36,439 bases of DNA from Lautropia sp. (GTDB taxonomy: Bacteria; Pseudomonadota; Gammaproteobacteria; Burkholderiales; Burkholderiaceae_E), in NCBI GenBank assembly GCA_030532425.1, contig JAUNLD010000029.1, forward strand, positions 1 through 36,439, given 5' to 3'. Position numbers and translations under genes: made by a program. Every line of letters begins with the position of its first letter. Position 1 is the stretch's first letter. A model generated the notes under the pieces. That model ran no database searches. It saw nothing but the letters and a program-made list of their open reading frames with translations, and was not told the DNA's origin. Shown here one piece after another: positions 17,868-26,924 of this stretch.

Positions 17868-18749
17868 ATGAATTTCCCGCTGATCCTCTTTCTGCTGACC
17901 GCCTTCACCTTGTGCATCTGGCTGCTCGATCTGCTGGTGCTGGCCCCCGGCCGCCGCCGCAAGGCCCAGGAGCGGCTCAAGAACTGGGAGCGTGAACAGC
18001 AGGCGCGTGGCGGGCGGATCAACCAGCAGGCGCGTCAGCAGCTCAGCAACAGCCTGCATCGTCGCCCGGCCTGGCTCGACTACACCGCGGGCCTGTTCCC
18101 GGTGCTGTGCGTGGTCTTCGTGATGCGCTCCTTCCTGTTCGAGCCGTTCAAGATTCCCTCCGGCTCGATGATTCCCACCCTGCAGGTTGGCGACCTGATC
18201 CTGGTCAACAAGTACAGCTATGGCGTGCGCCTGCCGGTGCTCAACACCAAGATCATCGACGTGGGCCTGCCGCAACGCGGCGATACCGTCGTCTTCCGCT
18301 ATCCGCTCGATCCCTCGGTCGATTACATCAAGCGTGTCATCGGCATCCCCGGTGACACCATCACCGTGCGTTGTGGTCGCGTCTACATCAATGGCGAAGA
18401 AGCCACACTGCGCGAGGCAGGCGACTATTACGATGCCGAGCGGGGCCGCTATCTGCCGCGCTATTCCGAAACCATCGGCGAGGTCTCGCACAAGATGCTG
18501 ACCGACCTCGACAACCCGGCCCCCATCCAGCTGCAACGCACCCCCGAAACCGAAAAATACTGCACCACCACGCCCAGTGAACTCACCTGCAAGGTGCCCG
18601 ACAACAACTATTTCGTGATGGGTGACAACCGCGAGAACAGCCTCGACAGCCGCAGCTGGGGTTTCGTTCCCGAGAACAACCTGGTGGGACGGGCCTTTTT
18701 CATCTGGATGAATTTCAACGATTTGCAGAGAATTGGCTCTTTCCGGTAG
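17868..18749 (+). CDS. lepB: Signal peptidase I
   Basis: Inner-membrane protease that removes signal peptides from exported proteins. Two N-terminal membrane segments (about 4-26 and 69-85) are joined by a basic cytoplasmic loop. The catalytic pair is S100 in PSGSMIPTL and K155 in [11 protein letters not shown]; the 55-residue spacing is that of E. coli S91/K146. [11 protein letters not shown] near the C-terminus completes the family signature. It has 293 residues. Confidence 0.96.
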   Translation: MNFPLILFLLTAFTLCIWLLDLLVLAPGRRRKAQERLKNWEREQQARGGRINQQARQQLSNSLHRRPAWLDYTAGLFPVLCVVFVMRSFLFEPFKIPSGSMIPTLQVGDLILVNKYSYGVRLPVLNTKIIDVGLPQRGDTVVFRYPLDPSVDYIKRVIGIPGDTITVRCGRVYINGEEATLREAGDYYDAERGRYLPRYSETIGEVSHKMLTDLDNPAPIQLQRTPETEKYCTTTPSELTCKVPDNNYFVMGDNRENSLDSRSWGFVPENNLVGRAFFIWMNFNDLQRIGSFR

Positions 18750-18762
18750 TCCTGTTCCGATC

Positions 18763-19143
18763 ATGACAACGTCTCTTTCCTCCCGTCGTTTTCCGCAGCG
18801 TGGCATCAGTCTCATCGGTCTGTTGCTGACGGCGATCGTCGTTGCCTTCATCTCGCTGGTGGTGATGCGGGTCGTGCCGACCTTCGTCGAATACCAGAAC
18901 ATCAAGAAGGCGGTGGTGCGTGCCGTCAGTGCCTCGGGCAACAATGGTGCCGATGCCATCCGCAATGCCTTCGACCGCTCGCAAGCCATCGATGACTTCG
19001 AGGCCGTCAGTGGCAAGGACCTGCTCATCGAGCGCGGTCAGAACGACCAGCTCAAGGTGTCCTTTGCCTACGAGAAGCGCATCTCCCTCTTTGGTCCGGT
19101 CAGCCTGGTCATCGAGTACCAGGGCGACTCCACGGCCCGTTGA
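18763..19143 (+). CDS. DUF4845 family membrane protein
   Basis: 126 residues with one N-terminal membrane helix preceded by [15 protein letters not shown], which resembles a pilin-like N-terminus but lacks the glutamate of type IV pilins. The rest is a small soluble domain. Placement between lepB and rnc is characteristic of this family in betaproteobacteria. ATG 18763 is preferred; an in-frame ATG at 18733 overlaps lepB. Function unknown. Confidence 0.85.
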   Translation: MTTSLSSRRFPQRGISLIGLLLTAIVVAFISLVVMRVVPTFVEYQNIKKAVVRAVSASGNNGADAIRNAFDRSQAIDDFEAVSGKDLLIERGQNDQLKVSFAYEKRISLFGPVSLVIEYQGDSTAR

Positions 19144-19163
19144 GCCGGACCGTCGGACACATC

Positions 19164-19883
19164 ATGGTCGGTGCCGGACATGAATCTGCCCGTCGCACGC
19201 TGCAAATGCGGCTGGGGTATCAGTTCATCGACGAAAACCTGCTGGTACAGGCGCTCACGCACCGCAGCCACGGCCGTCAGCACAACGAACGCCTCGAATT
19301 TCTGGGCGACAGCGTGCTGAACTGTGCGGTGGCCACGCTGCTGTTCGGCCGCTTTGCCGATGCCAGCGAGGGCGAGCTGTCGCGCCTGCGGGCCAATCTC
19401 GTCAAGCAGGATCCGCTCTTCGAGATCGCGCAGTCGCTCGATCTCTCGGCGGCCCTGATCCTCGGCGAGGGCGAGCGGCGCAGTGGTGGTCATCGGCGGC
19501 CCTCGATCCTGGCAGATGCCGTCGAGGCGCTGCTGGGCGCCATCTACCTCGAAGCGGGCTTTCAGCAGGCAGCCGCCGTCATCACGCGGCTGTACCAGCC
19601 GCTGCTGGCCAAGGTCGATCCGGGCGAGCAGGGCAAGGACGCCAAAACCCGCCTGCAGGAATATCTGCAAGGCCGTCGTTTACCATTACCGCAGTACGAG
19701 GTGGTGGCCACCCACGGTCAGGCGCACCACCAGCGCTTCGATGTCGCCTGCCAGATCCGCAGCAACCGGGTGGACCTGAGCTTCCGCGGAACAGGCGAGA
19801 GCCGGCGCAAGGCCGAACAGGCGGCAGCCCGAGCCGCGCTCGAGAGCCTGCTGCTGGGCAGCGACACGGTAGCGACGTCCTGA
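19164..19883 (+). CDS. rnc: Ribonuclease III
   Basis: Cuts double-stranded RNA in rRNA and mRNA processing. The catalytic signature [13 protein letters not shown] lies in the first third, and [13 protein letters not shown] carries the second set of acidic metal ligands. A double-stranded RNA-binding domain fills the last ~70 residues (KTRLQEYLQ to ARAALESLL). It has 239 residues from ATG 19164; TTG 19140, overlapping the preceding stop, would add eight. The order rnc-era-recO is conserved. Confidence 0.96.
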   Translation: MVGAGHESARRTLQMRLGYQFIDENLLVQALTHRSHGRQHNERLEFLGDSVLNCAVATLLFGRFADASEGELSRLRANLVKQDPLFEIAQSLDLSAALILGEGERRSGGHRRPSILADAVEALLGAIYLEAGFQQAAAVITRLYQPLLAKVDPGEQGKDAKTRLQEYLQGRRLPLPQYEVVATHGQAHHQRFDVACQIRSNRVDLSFRGTGESRRKAEQAAARAALESLLLGSDTVATS

Positions 19884-19916
19884 ACGTGACCGTCTGCCAC
19901 CGGACCTGTTCTCCCG

Positions 19917-20816
19917 ATGTCTCCTGATTTCAAAGGCTTTCGCTGCGGCCATGTCGCCCTGATCGGCCGGCCCAACACCGGCAAGTCCACGCTGCTCAAC
20001 CGCCTGCTCGGGCAGACCCTTTCCATCACCGCCGACCGTGCCCAGACCACCCGTCACCAGATCCTGGGCGTGCTCACGCGGCCCAGGGCACAGCTGGTGC
20101 TGATCGACTCGCCCGGCTTCCAGACCCGGCGCATCAACCCGCTCAACAAGATCCTCAACCGCACCGCCCAGTCGGTCGGCCGGCAGGCCGATGTCGTCGT
20201 GATGGTGACGGAGGCCGGCCGCTGGACCGAAGGTGATGAACAGATCCTGGCCTGGGCCCGCCGTGATGTCCCGATGATCGTCGTGCTCAACAAGATCGAC
20301 CGGCTCGACAACCCCAACGAAGCGCTGCCGCTGATCGCCCGCCTCAACGAGGCCCATCCCGGACTGGCCGCCATCGTGCCGGTGTCGGCCCGCAACGGGC
20401 AGGGTGTCGACACCCTGATCGACGCCATCGAGCAGCACCTGCCCGAAGGTGGGCCGATCTACGATGATGACGTGCTCACCGACCGGCCCGAGCGCTTCTT
20501 TGCCGCCGAGATCGTGCGCGAGAAGCTCTTCCGTCTGCTGGGCGAGGAACTGCCCTACGAAAGCACCGTCGTCATCGACCGTTTTGAAGAGCAGCCGGGA
20601 TTGCGTCGCATCGCCGCCACCATCATCGTCGAGCGCCGTGCCCACAAGCCGATCGTGCTCGGTCGTGGTGGCGAGCGCATCAAGCGCATTGCCAGCGAGG
20701 CGCGCCAGGACATGGAGCGGATGTTCGATTCCAGGGTTTTCCTCACCCTCTGGGTGCAGGTGCGCAGTGGCTGGTCGAAAGACAATGCCCACCTGCGCAG
20801 CTATGGCTATGAATGA
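19917..20816 (+). CDS. era: GTPase Era
   Basis: GTPase needed for 16S rRNA maturation and small-subunit assembly. GTP-binding motifs: G1 GRPNTGKST, G3 DSPG, G4 NKID. Most Era proteins have V in the fourth place of the first motif and DTPG in the second, so both are slightly unusual here. The C-terminal KH domain includes VLGRGGERIKRI. It has 299 residues. It starts 33 bp after rnc and overlaps recO. Confidence 0.96.
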   Translation: MSPDFKGFRCGHVALIGRPNTGKSTLLNRLLGQTLSITADRAQTTRHQILGVLTRPRAQLVLIDSPGFQTRRINPLNKILNRTAQSVGRQADVVVMVTEAGRWTEGDEQILAWARRDVPMIVVLNKIDRLDNPNEALPLIARLNEAHPGLAAIVPVSARNGQGVDTLIDAIEQHLPEGGPIYDDDVLTDRPERFFAAEIVREKLFRLLGEELPYESTVVIDRFEEQPGLRRIAATIIVERRAHKPIVLGRGGERIKRIASEARQDMERMFDSRVFLTLWVQVRSGWSKDNAHLRSYGYE

Positions 20817-21510
20817 CGAACTCGGGTTCGTCCTGCACAGCCATCCCTACAAGGAAACCAGCCTGATCGTCGAGCTGTTCCTGCGCGAACGCGGGCGGGT
20901 GGCGGTGGTGGCCAAGGGCGCGCGCCGCCCCACCTCCGCATTGCGGCCGGTACTGCTGCAATTCCAGCCCATCGAATGCCGGCTGAGCGGCCGCAGCGAG
21001 CTGCGCACGCTGACCCGTGCCGAATGGGTGGGCGGGTTGGGCGTGCCCAAGGGCCGGGCATTGTGGTTCTCGTTCTATCTCAACGAACTGCTGATGCGCC
21101 TGCTGGCGCGCGAAGACCCCCATCCCCGGCTCTTTGACGCCTACTACGAGGCGCTGGACACGCTGGCGACCGATGGCCCCGGCGAGGCCGTGCTGCGTCG
21201 CTTCGAGTGGCTGCTGCTGCAGGAGATCGGCTATGCCCCCGACCTCTGCCGCGATCACGCCGGCCAGCCGATCGAGGCCGGCTGCCACTACCGCATCCAC
21301 GATGGCCAGTGGCACGCGCTGCCGCCAGCCGGCGTTGCGGACGCCGCCACCTTCTCCGGCCAGGCCATTCAACATATCGCGGGCGGGCGGTATGATGCAC
21401 CGGGTGTGCTGTCGCAGGCCAAGCGGCTGTCGCGGCTGATGCTCGGTACGCCGCTGGAAGGGGCTGCGCTGCATACCCGTCGCATCCTGCTCGACCTGCA
21501 GGGCCTGTGA
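20803..21510 (+). CDS. recO: DNA repair protein RecO
   Basis: Helps load RecA at single-strand gaps with RecR. The N-terminal OB fold (ELGFVLHSHPYKETSLIVELF, then VVAKGARRPTS) and a helical C-terminal domain are recognisable. The start is ATG 20803 or ATG 20809, both overlapping the end of era. The frame is open upstream to 20449 but only inside era. There is no zinc-cysteine cluster, as in other proteobacterial RecO. It has about 235 residues. Confidence 0.93.
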   Translation: MAMNDELGFVLHSHPYKETSLIVELFLRERGRVAVVAKGARRPTSALRPVLLQFQPIECRLSGRSELRTLTRAEWVGGLGVPKGRALWFSFYLNELLMRLLAREDPHPRLFDAYYEALDTLATDGPGEAVLRRFEWLLLQEIGYAPDLCRDHAGQPIEAGCHYRIHDGQWHALPPAGVADAATFSGQAIQHIAGGRYDAPGVLSQAKRLSRLMLGTPLEGAALHTRRILLDLQGL

Positions 21511-21561
21511 GCGGTGCCCTCCCGCCCGCTGCTTCTCTTCTGACCTCATCCGTTTTCCACC

Positions 21562-22329
21562 ATGATCGAACTCGGCGTCAACATCGACCACGTGGCCACC
21601 ATCCGGCAGGCGCGTCGCACCTACGAACCTGATCCGGTCTGGGCCGCCGTCGAGGCCCACCTGGGGGGTGCCGACGGCATCACCGTCCACCTGCGGGAAG
21701 ACCGTCGCCACATCCAGGATGCCGATGTCCGTCGCTTGCGCGAGCAGACACAGATCAAGCTGAACCTGGAGATGGCGGCCACGGCGGAGATGATCGACAT
21801 CGCCATCGCCCTGCGCCCCGAGATGGCCATGCTGGTGCCCGAAGGCCGCAACGAGATCACGACCGAAGGCGGACTCGACGTGGCCGGCCAGCAGGCTGCC
21901 ATCACGGCCGCCATCCAGCGTCTGGCGGATCATGGCATCACCACCAGCGTCTTCATCGACGCCGAACTGAAACAGGTCGAGGCGGCCGCCCGTGCCGGTG
22001 CCGCCGTCTGCGAGCTGCACACCGGCCCCTATGCCGAGATCTTCCACAGCGCCGGGCGTGATGTCCGCAGCGAGCCGGTGGCACGCCAGCTGGCCCGCAT
22101 CCACGAAGCCGGCAACGCCATCTGCCAGGCCGGCATGCGCTTCAACGCCGGCCACGGCCTCAACTATTTCAACGTCCAGCCGATCGCGGCCCTGCCGGGC
22201 GTGTCCGAGCTGCACATCGGCCACGCCATCGTCTCGCGGGCCGTCTTCGTCGGCATGCGTGAGGCCGTGGCCTCGATGAAGACGCTGATGCGCGAATCGG
22301 CCGCCTTTGTAGCCCGGAGCCGCGCATGA
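21562..22329 (+). CDS. pdxJ: Pyridoxine 5'-phosphate synthase
   Basis: Condenses 1-deoxyxylulose 5-phosphate with 3-amino-2-oxopropyl phosphate to make vitamin B6. MIELGVNIDHVATIRQAR, HLREDRRHIQD, NLEMAAT and LHTGPYAE are family motifs. It has 255 residues. Its stop overlaps the nagZ start by 4 bases, so the acpS gene usually found here is absent. Confidence 0.97.
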   Translation: MIELGVNIDHVATIRQARRTYEPDPVWAAVEAHLGGADGITVHLREDRRHIQDADVRRLREQTQIKLNLEMAATAEMIDIAIALRPEMAMLVPEGRNEITTEGGLDVAGQQAAITAAIQRLADHGITTSVFIDAELKQVEAAARAGAAVCELHTGPYAEIFHSAGRDVRSEPVARQLARIHEAGNAICQAGMRFNAGHGLNYFNVQPIAALPGVSELHIGHAIVSRAVFVGMREAVASMKTLMRESAAFVARSRA

Positions 22330-23297
22330 GCCGCAAGACCTTGCTGCCCTGGGGGCCGGTCATCGTCGATGTCGAGGGCCATCGCCTGAGCCGCGCCGAA
22401 CGCAAGCGCCTGCAACATCCGCTGGTGGGCGGCGTCATCCTCTTTGCCCGCAATTATCAGTCGCCCCGGCAGCTGCGTGCGCTCACCGACGAAATCCACG
22501 CCGTGCGCCATCCGCGCCTGCTGGTGGCGGCCGACCACGAAGGCGGGCGCGTGCAGCGCTTTCGTGAAGGGTTCACGGCCATCCCCGCCATGCGCACGCT
22601 GGGCGAGCTGTGGGACACGGATGTCCTTGGCGCCTGTCGCCGCGCCACCGAGATTGGCCAGCAGATGGGGCGCGAGCTGCGCGATGCCGGTGTCGACCTC
22701 AGCTTTGCGCCGGTGCTCGATCTGGACTGGGGGCGTTCGGGCGTCATCGGCAACCGGGCCCTGCACCACGATGCCCGGGTGGTGGCGATGCTGGCCCGCT
22801 GCGTCACCCACGGCCTGTTGCTGGCCGGCATGGCCAACTGCGGCAAGCATTTTCCCGGCCATGGTTTTGCCGATGCCGATTCGCACGTGGCGATGCCGGT
22901 CGACGGGCGCAGCCTTGACGAGATCCTGGCCGATGATGCGGCACCTTATCAGTGGCTGGGTACGGCGCTCACGGCCGTGATGCCCGCCCATGTCGTCTAT
23001 CCGCAGGTCGATCGCAAGCCGGCCGGCTTCTCGCGACGCTGGTTGCAGACCATCCTGCGCAGGCGGCTGGGCTTCGATGGCCTGATCTTCTCCGACGACC
23101 TGACGATGGAGGCCGCCACCGTGGCTGGCAGCATCACCGCCCGTGCCACGGCCGCCCTGAAGGCCGGTTGCGACATGGTGCTGGTCTGCAACCGGCCGGA
23201 CCTGGCCGACGAGCTGCTGGCCAGCCTGCAGGCACCGCCCAACCCGCAGCTGCAACGGCGCCTGGCTGCCCTGCATCCGCGCGATCCGGTGGCCTGA
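22326..23297 (+). CDS. nagZ: Beta-N-acetylhexosaminidase
   Basis: Family 3 glycosidase of cytoplasmic cell-wall recycling; removes N-acetylglucosamine from anhydro-muropeptides. Motifs: ADHEGGRVQRF, the flexible catalytic loop KHFPGHG-FADADSHVAMP with its histidine, and the nucleophile aspartate in FSDDLTMEA. It has 323 residues and is cytosolic, with no signal peptide. Translationally coupled to pdxJ. Confidence 0.95.
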   Translation: MSRKTLLPWGPVIVDVEGHRLSRAERKRLQHPLVGGVILFARNYQSPRQLRALTDEIHAVRHPRLLVAADHEGGRVQRFREGFTAIPAMRTLGELWDTDVLGACRRATEIGQQMGRELRDAGVDLSFAPVLDLDWGRSGVIGNRALHHDARVVAMLARCVTHGLLLAGMANCGKHFPGHGFADADSHVAMPVDGRSLDEILADDAAPYQWLGTALTAVMPAHVVYPQVDRKPAGFSRRWLQTILRRRLGFDGLIFSDDLTMEAATVAGSITARATAALKAGCDMVLVCNRPDLADELLASLQAPPNPQLQRRLAALHPRDPVA

Positions 23298-23387
23298 CCG
23301 TCGCCTGCGCCCCTGCCGGGACCGCGGGGCGCCTGATCCTCATCCCGCTGCACGCGCGGCACATCCCTTCGTGCTACCCTGTTGCGC

Positions 23388-25700
23388 ATGAGTCAGGCGC
23401 CATCCCTTCCCGAACCTTCCCATCCGCTGCCGCGTCAGGCCGACACGGAAGATGGGCCTGCCGAGCGCCTGGCGCCCGGCATCCCCGGGGAAGCGGGGGA
23501 GGCCGCTGATCCGGCGCAGCTTCCGCTGCGCGAGCGCCCAGCCGACCTGAAGCGCTTTCTCAGGACCCTGCCGGCCCTGCCCGGTGTCTACCGGATGATC
23601 GATGCCCGCGACGAGGTGATGTACGTCGGCAAGGCACGCGATCTTGGCAAGCGGGTGCGTTCGTACTTCAACAAGCATCTGGCCAGCCCGCGCATCGCCC
23701 GCATGGTGGCGCGCATCGTGCGCATCGACACCACCACCGTCGGTTCCGAGGCCGAGGCGCTGCTGCTGGAGAACAACCTCATCAAGTCGCTGCGGCCGCG
23801 CTACAACATCCTGTTCCGTGACGACAAGAGCTATCCCTACCTGCGCATCAGCCGCCATGCCTTTCCGCAGGTCTCTTATTACCGGGGGGGGCTGGACCGG
23901 CGCTCGCAGTGCTTTGGGCCCTATCCCAATGCCTGGTCGGTGCGCGAGGGCATTCAGGTGTTGCAGAAGGTCTTTCACCTGCGCACCTGCGAAGACAGCT
24001 ATTTTTCCAACCGCTCGCGCCCGTGCCTGCAACACCAGATTCGCCGTTGCAGCGCGCCCTGCGTCGGCCTGATCGACGAGGAAAGTTACGCGCGTGACGT
24101 GCGTGCCGCCATCCGCTTCCTGAAGGGGGGGCACAAGGAGATCCTGGCCGAGATGGAGGCCGGCATGCAGAGCGCCGCCGAGGCCCTGCGCTTTGAAGAG
24201 GCTGCCGTGCTGCGGGACCGCATCAGTGCCCTCTCTGGCGTCCTGCACCAGCAGGCCATGGAGGTCAATGACGACACCGATGCCGACATCATCGCCATCG
24301 AGGCGGCCGATGGTCAGGTCTGTCTGAACCTGGCGATGGTGCGCGGAGGGCGGCATCTTGGTGACAAGGCACATTTTCCCAGCCACGTCGGCGAACAGGA
24401 CGAAAGCTCGCTGGCCAGTGTGCTCGATGCCTTTCTGGTGCAGCACTATGCGGGGGCGATGGTGCCGCGCCTCATCATCTGTGCCCAGAAGGCCGATCCG
24501 GAGACCCTGGCCATGCTGCGGGCACAGGCCGGACATCCGGTGGCCTGGGTACCCCAGCCCCAGCAGCAGGCACGCCGGCGCTGGTTGCAGCAGGCACAGG
24601 TCAACGCCCGCATTGCGCTCACCCGCCACCTGGCCATCGATGGTGCGCAGCAGCGACGCACCCAGGATCTGCTGGAGGTGCTGGGCATGGCTGTCGATGA
24701 CCCGGCGGCGCTGCGCATCGAGTGCTTTGACATCAGCCACACGATGGGTGAAGCGACCCAGGCCTCCTGTGTCGTCTACCAGGGCAACCAGATGGTGCCG
24801 GCCGATTATCGCCGCTTCAACATCCAGGGTATCGAGCCCGGCGATGACTACGCCGCCATGCGCCAGGTGCTGCAACGCCGCTATGGCCGCCTGGCGGCCC
24901 GGTCTGCCAGCCTGTTCACGGCTGACCCGGCTGACCCGGCTGACCCGGTGGATCCGCTTGATATGGTTGACCCGGTGGATCCGGTTGAGCAGGTTGATCC
25001 TGTTGCAGGCACGGAGGCAGCTGCTGCGATGGCTTCTGCCGGGGCCGACACGCTTGCGGTGCTGCCGGTCGATGCCGCAGACCCTGCCGACAGCGACGAA
25101 GAAGTGCGGGTGGGAAGTCCTCGCGGGGCAGGGGATCCGCGAAGGCGCCCCGATGCCGGAGCGGAAGGCCCGGCTCCGGGAGCCCCGGTTCCGGCGCAGC
25201 GCCGTGTGAAAAGCGGGCAGGGCAGTGATGCCTCGGCCATCACCTCCCGGCGTCTGCCCGACATTGTGCTGGTCGATGGTGGCAAGGGGCAGATCAGCAG
25301 CGCCCGCGAGGTCTTTGCAGCACTGGGGCTGGACATCAGCCGGCTGGTGGGCGTGGCCAAGGGGGAGGGACGCAAGGTGGGTCTCGAAACCCTGGTCTTT
25401 GCCGACGGACGTGAACCCCTGGTGCTGGGCAAGGAATCGCCGGCCCTGATGCTGATTGCCCAGATCCGGGACGAGGCCCACCGCTTTGCCATCACCGGCA
25501 TGCGCGCGCGCCGGGCCAGAGCCCGCAAGGTGTCTCGACTGGAAGAAATTCCTGGCGTGGGGGCACGACGGCGGCAGAAACTGCTGTCGCGCTTTGGGGG
25601 TTTGCGCGGCATCATGGCTGCCAGCGTCGAAGACCTGGCCAGCGTCGATGGCATCTCGATGCCGCTGGCCGAAACCATCTATGAGCAGCTGCATGGCTAG
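23388..25700 (+). CDS. uvrC: Excinuclease ABC subunit C, with enlarged linker
   Basis: Makes both incisions in nucleotide excision repair. After a ~50-residue unconserved N-terminus come the GIY-YIG nuclease (GVY at 66-68, YVG at 79-81), the UVR motif that binds UvrB ([14 protein letters not shown]), the RNase H-like nuclease ([19 protein letters not shown] near 625) and a C-terminal helix-hairpin-helix pair ([15 protein letters not shown]). It has 770 residues where the family usually has ~610. The excess is the N-terminus and a low-complexity insert at about 503-621. The insert lies between two RNase H segments and is rich in Asp-Pro repeats, then Ala/Gly/Arg. The catalytic motifs look intact. 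ATG 23388 is preferred over TTG 23382. Confidence 0.95.
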   Translation: MSQAPSLPEPSHPLPRQADTEDGPAERLAPGIPGEAGEAADPAQLPLRERPADLKRFLRTLPALPGVYRMIDARDEVMYVGKARDLGKRVRSYFNKHLASPRIARMVARIVRIDTTTVGSEAEALLLENNLIKSLRPRYNILFRDDKSYPYLRISRHAFPQVSYYRGGLDRRSQCFGPYPNAWSVREGIQVLQKVFHLRTCEDSYFSNRSRPCLQHQIRRCSAPCVGLIDEESYARDVRAAIRFLKGGHKEILAEMEAGMQSAAEALRFEEAAVLRDRISALSGVLHQQAMEVNDDTDADIIAIEAADGQVCLNLAMVRGGRHLGDKAHFPSHVGEQDESSLASVLDAFLVQHYAGAMVPRLIICAQKADPETLAMLRAQAGHPVAWVPQPQQQARRRWLQQAQVNARIALTRHLAIDGAQQRRTQDLLEVLGMAVDDPAALRIECFDISHTMGEATQASCVVYQGNQMVPADYRRFNIQGIEPGDDYAAMRQVLQRRYGRLAARSASLFTADPADPADPVDPLDMVDPVDPVEQVDPVAGTEAAAAMASAGADTLAVLPVDAADPADSDEEVRVGSPRGAGDPRRRPDAGAEGPAPGAPVPAQRRVKSGQGSDASAITSRRLPDIVLVDGGKGQISSAREVFAALGLDISRLVGVAKGEGRKVGLETLVFADGREPLVLGKESPALMLIAQIRDEAHRFAITGMRARRARARKVSRLEEIPGVGARRRQKLLSRFGGLRGIMAASVEDLASVDGISMPLAETIYEQLHG
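24921..25001 (+). repeat. 9-bp tandem repeat inside uvrC
   Basis: Nine 9-bp units: three perfect GCTGACCCG copies (24921-24947), then diverged units such as GTGGATCCG (twice), GTTGACCCG and GTTGATCCT. They encode [27 protein letters not shown]. Unit length is a multiple of three, so copy-number change keeps the frame. Confidence 0.9.
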
Positions 25701-25953
25701 GGTTTTTACCAGTCTGCCCGGGCTCCTGCCAACATGAGGCCGTGAAAGTGGCTGCTATCGAGGCTGATGCCTGCGCCAGGACAAGCCGGGTCTGCACAGT
25801 TGTGTTAGGCTTGGCTGGGTAGCAGCCGAAGGGATGCGGCGGCATGGGCCGTTGCTGCCACCTTGCCCTGCTCGCCGAGTTTTGCCGTCTGCCTGGGGTG
25901 TGTTCCGTGCGGCAGGCGGCTGTTTTCCGGGGCTTGTTCATTTTTCTGCACCA

Positions 25954-26526
25954 ATGGCTCTCAATCTGCCCAACCTGCTGACCTGGCAGCGTATCGTCGC
26001 CATTCCGCTGCTGATCTGTGTCTACATGGTGCCTTACGAGCCGTGGACGGAGCCGGGGCGAAACCTGGTGGCCACCATCCTGTTCATCCTGGCCTCGGTG
26101 ACCGACTGGCTGGATGGGTGGCTGGCGCGACGACTGGGCCAGCAGACGCAGCTGGGGGCCTTTCTCGATCCGGTGGCCGACAAGCTGCTGGTCTGTGTGG
26201 CCCTGGTCATGCTGCTGGATCTGGATCGCATCAACGCGATCATTGCCATCATCATCATTGGCCGCGAGATCACCATCTCGGCACTGCGAGAATGGATGGC
26301 CAGCATTGGCGCCCGCAACAGCGTGGCCGTCAACTGGATCGGCAAGGTCAAGACGGCCGTGCAGATGGTGGCCATCCCGATGCTGATCTATCACGATCCC
26401 CTGCCCGGTGGCTTCGATTGCCAATACTGGGGCAGCTGGATGATCAACCTGGCGGCGCTGCTCACCTTCGTGTCGATGGTGTACTACCTGAAGCAGGCCT
26501 GGCCCCAGTTGCGCGGCCACGGCTGA
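25954..26526 (+). CDS. pgsA: CDP-diacylglycerol-glycerol-3-phosphate 3-phosphatidyltransferase
   Basis: Inner-membrane enzyme that makes phosphatidylglycerophosphate, the committed step to phosphatidylglycerol. The CDP-alcohol phosphotransferase motif is complete: DWLDGWLARR, then GAFLDPVADK. Hydrophobic helices alternate through the 190 residues. ATG 25954 (MALNLPNLLTWQRI) is the family start; the frame is open 120 bp upstream without support. uvrC-pgsA followed by a Cys tRNA recalls the E. coli order uvrC-pgsA-glyW-cysT-leuZ. Confidence 0.95.
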   Translation: MALNLPNLLTWQRIVAIPLLICVYMVPYEPWTEPGRNLVATILFILASVTDWLDGWLARRLGQQTQLGAFLDPVADKLLVCVALVMLLDLDRINAIIAIIIIGREITISALREWMASIGARNSVAVNWIGKVKTAVQMVAIPMLIYHDPLPGGFDCQYWGSWMINLAALLTFVSMVYYLKQAWPQLRGHG

Positions 26527-26663
26527 GCATCCGTCTGCGCTGGCTGCCGGCAGCACAGGCGGCAGCCCCCGGAGGCAGAGCCGCAGCAGCCCGGAGAGAG
26601 GGGCGTGAACGCACGGCGTCACCACACGCAGCGGCACGGCAGAAAAAGGCAGAAGGGGAAAAA

Positions 26664-26737
26664 TGGAGGCGGGAGTCGGAATCGAACCGGCGTAGACGGC
26701 TTTGCAGGCCGCTGCATAACCACTTTGCTATCCCGCC
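26664..26737 (-). tRNA. tRNA-Cys (anticodon GCA)
   Basis: 74 nt with encoded CCA. Acceptor arms GGCGGGA and TCCCGCC pair fully, with U as discriminator base. The anticodon loop CTGCAAA carries GCA (26705-26703) on a CGGC/GCCG stem. The T arm has the usual TTCGATT loop, with one C-A mismatch in its stem (GCCGG against CCGAC). It lies on the strand opposite pgsA. Confidence 0.97.
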
Positions 26738-26747
26738 TTGGGATGCG

Positions 26748-26767
26748 ATCCTTTCCGGAGAAAGGAT
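26748..26767. repeat. Perfect inverted repeat just upstream of tRNA-Cys
   Basis: ATCCTTTC-CGGA-GAAAGGAT, 8-bp arms and a 4-base loop, 10 bp before the 5' end of the tRNA. It could lie in the tRNA precursor leader or be an operator. No T-run follows on the minus strand. Confidence 0.6.
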
Positions 26768-26924
26768 GCCTGTTGGGCATTGACCGGGCTGCTGCCTCAG
26801 CAAGCTGTACTTGCCTTGCCCGAGCAAAGAGAAACAGGATTCTGATGAAAAAACCCCGAGGTGTCAAGGGCCGGCACCCCGCGCCGCATTCCGGGAAAAA
26901 CCGTGCATGAGTGCATGACAGGCG

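Noticed and set aside
20449-20802. Upstream extension of the recO frame
   Set aside because: Lies wholly inside era in another frame; RecO homology begins near 20809.
24921-25001. Possible CRISPR-like array in uvrC
   Set aside because: Units are 9 bp with no spacers and encode Asp-Pro repeats in frame.
23340-25694. 784-codon open frame antisense to uvrC
   Set aside because: Mirrors uvrC codon structure, including its repeats; no recognisable protein motif.
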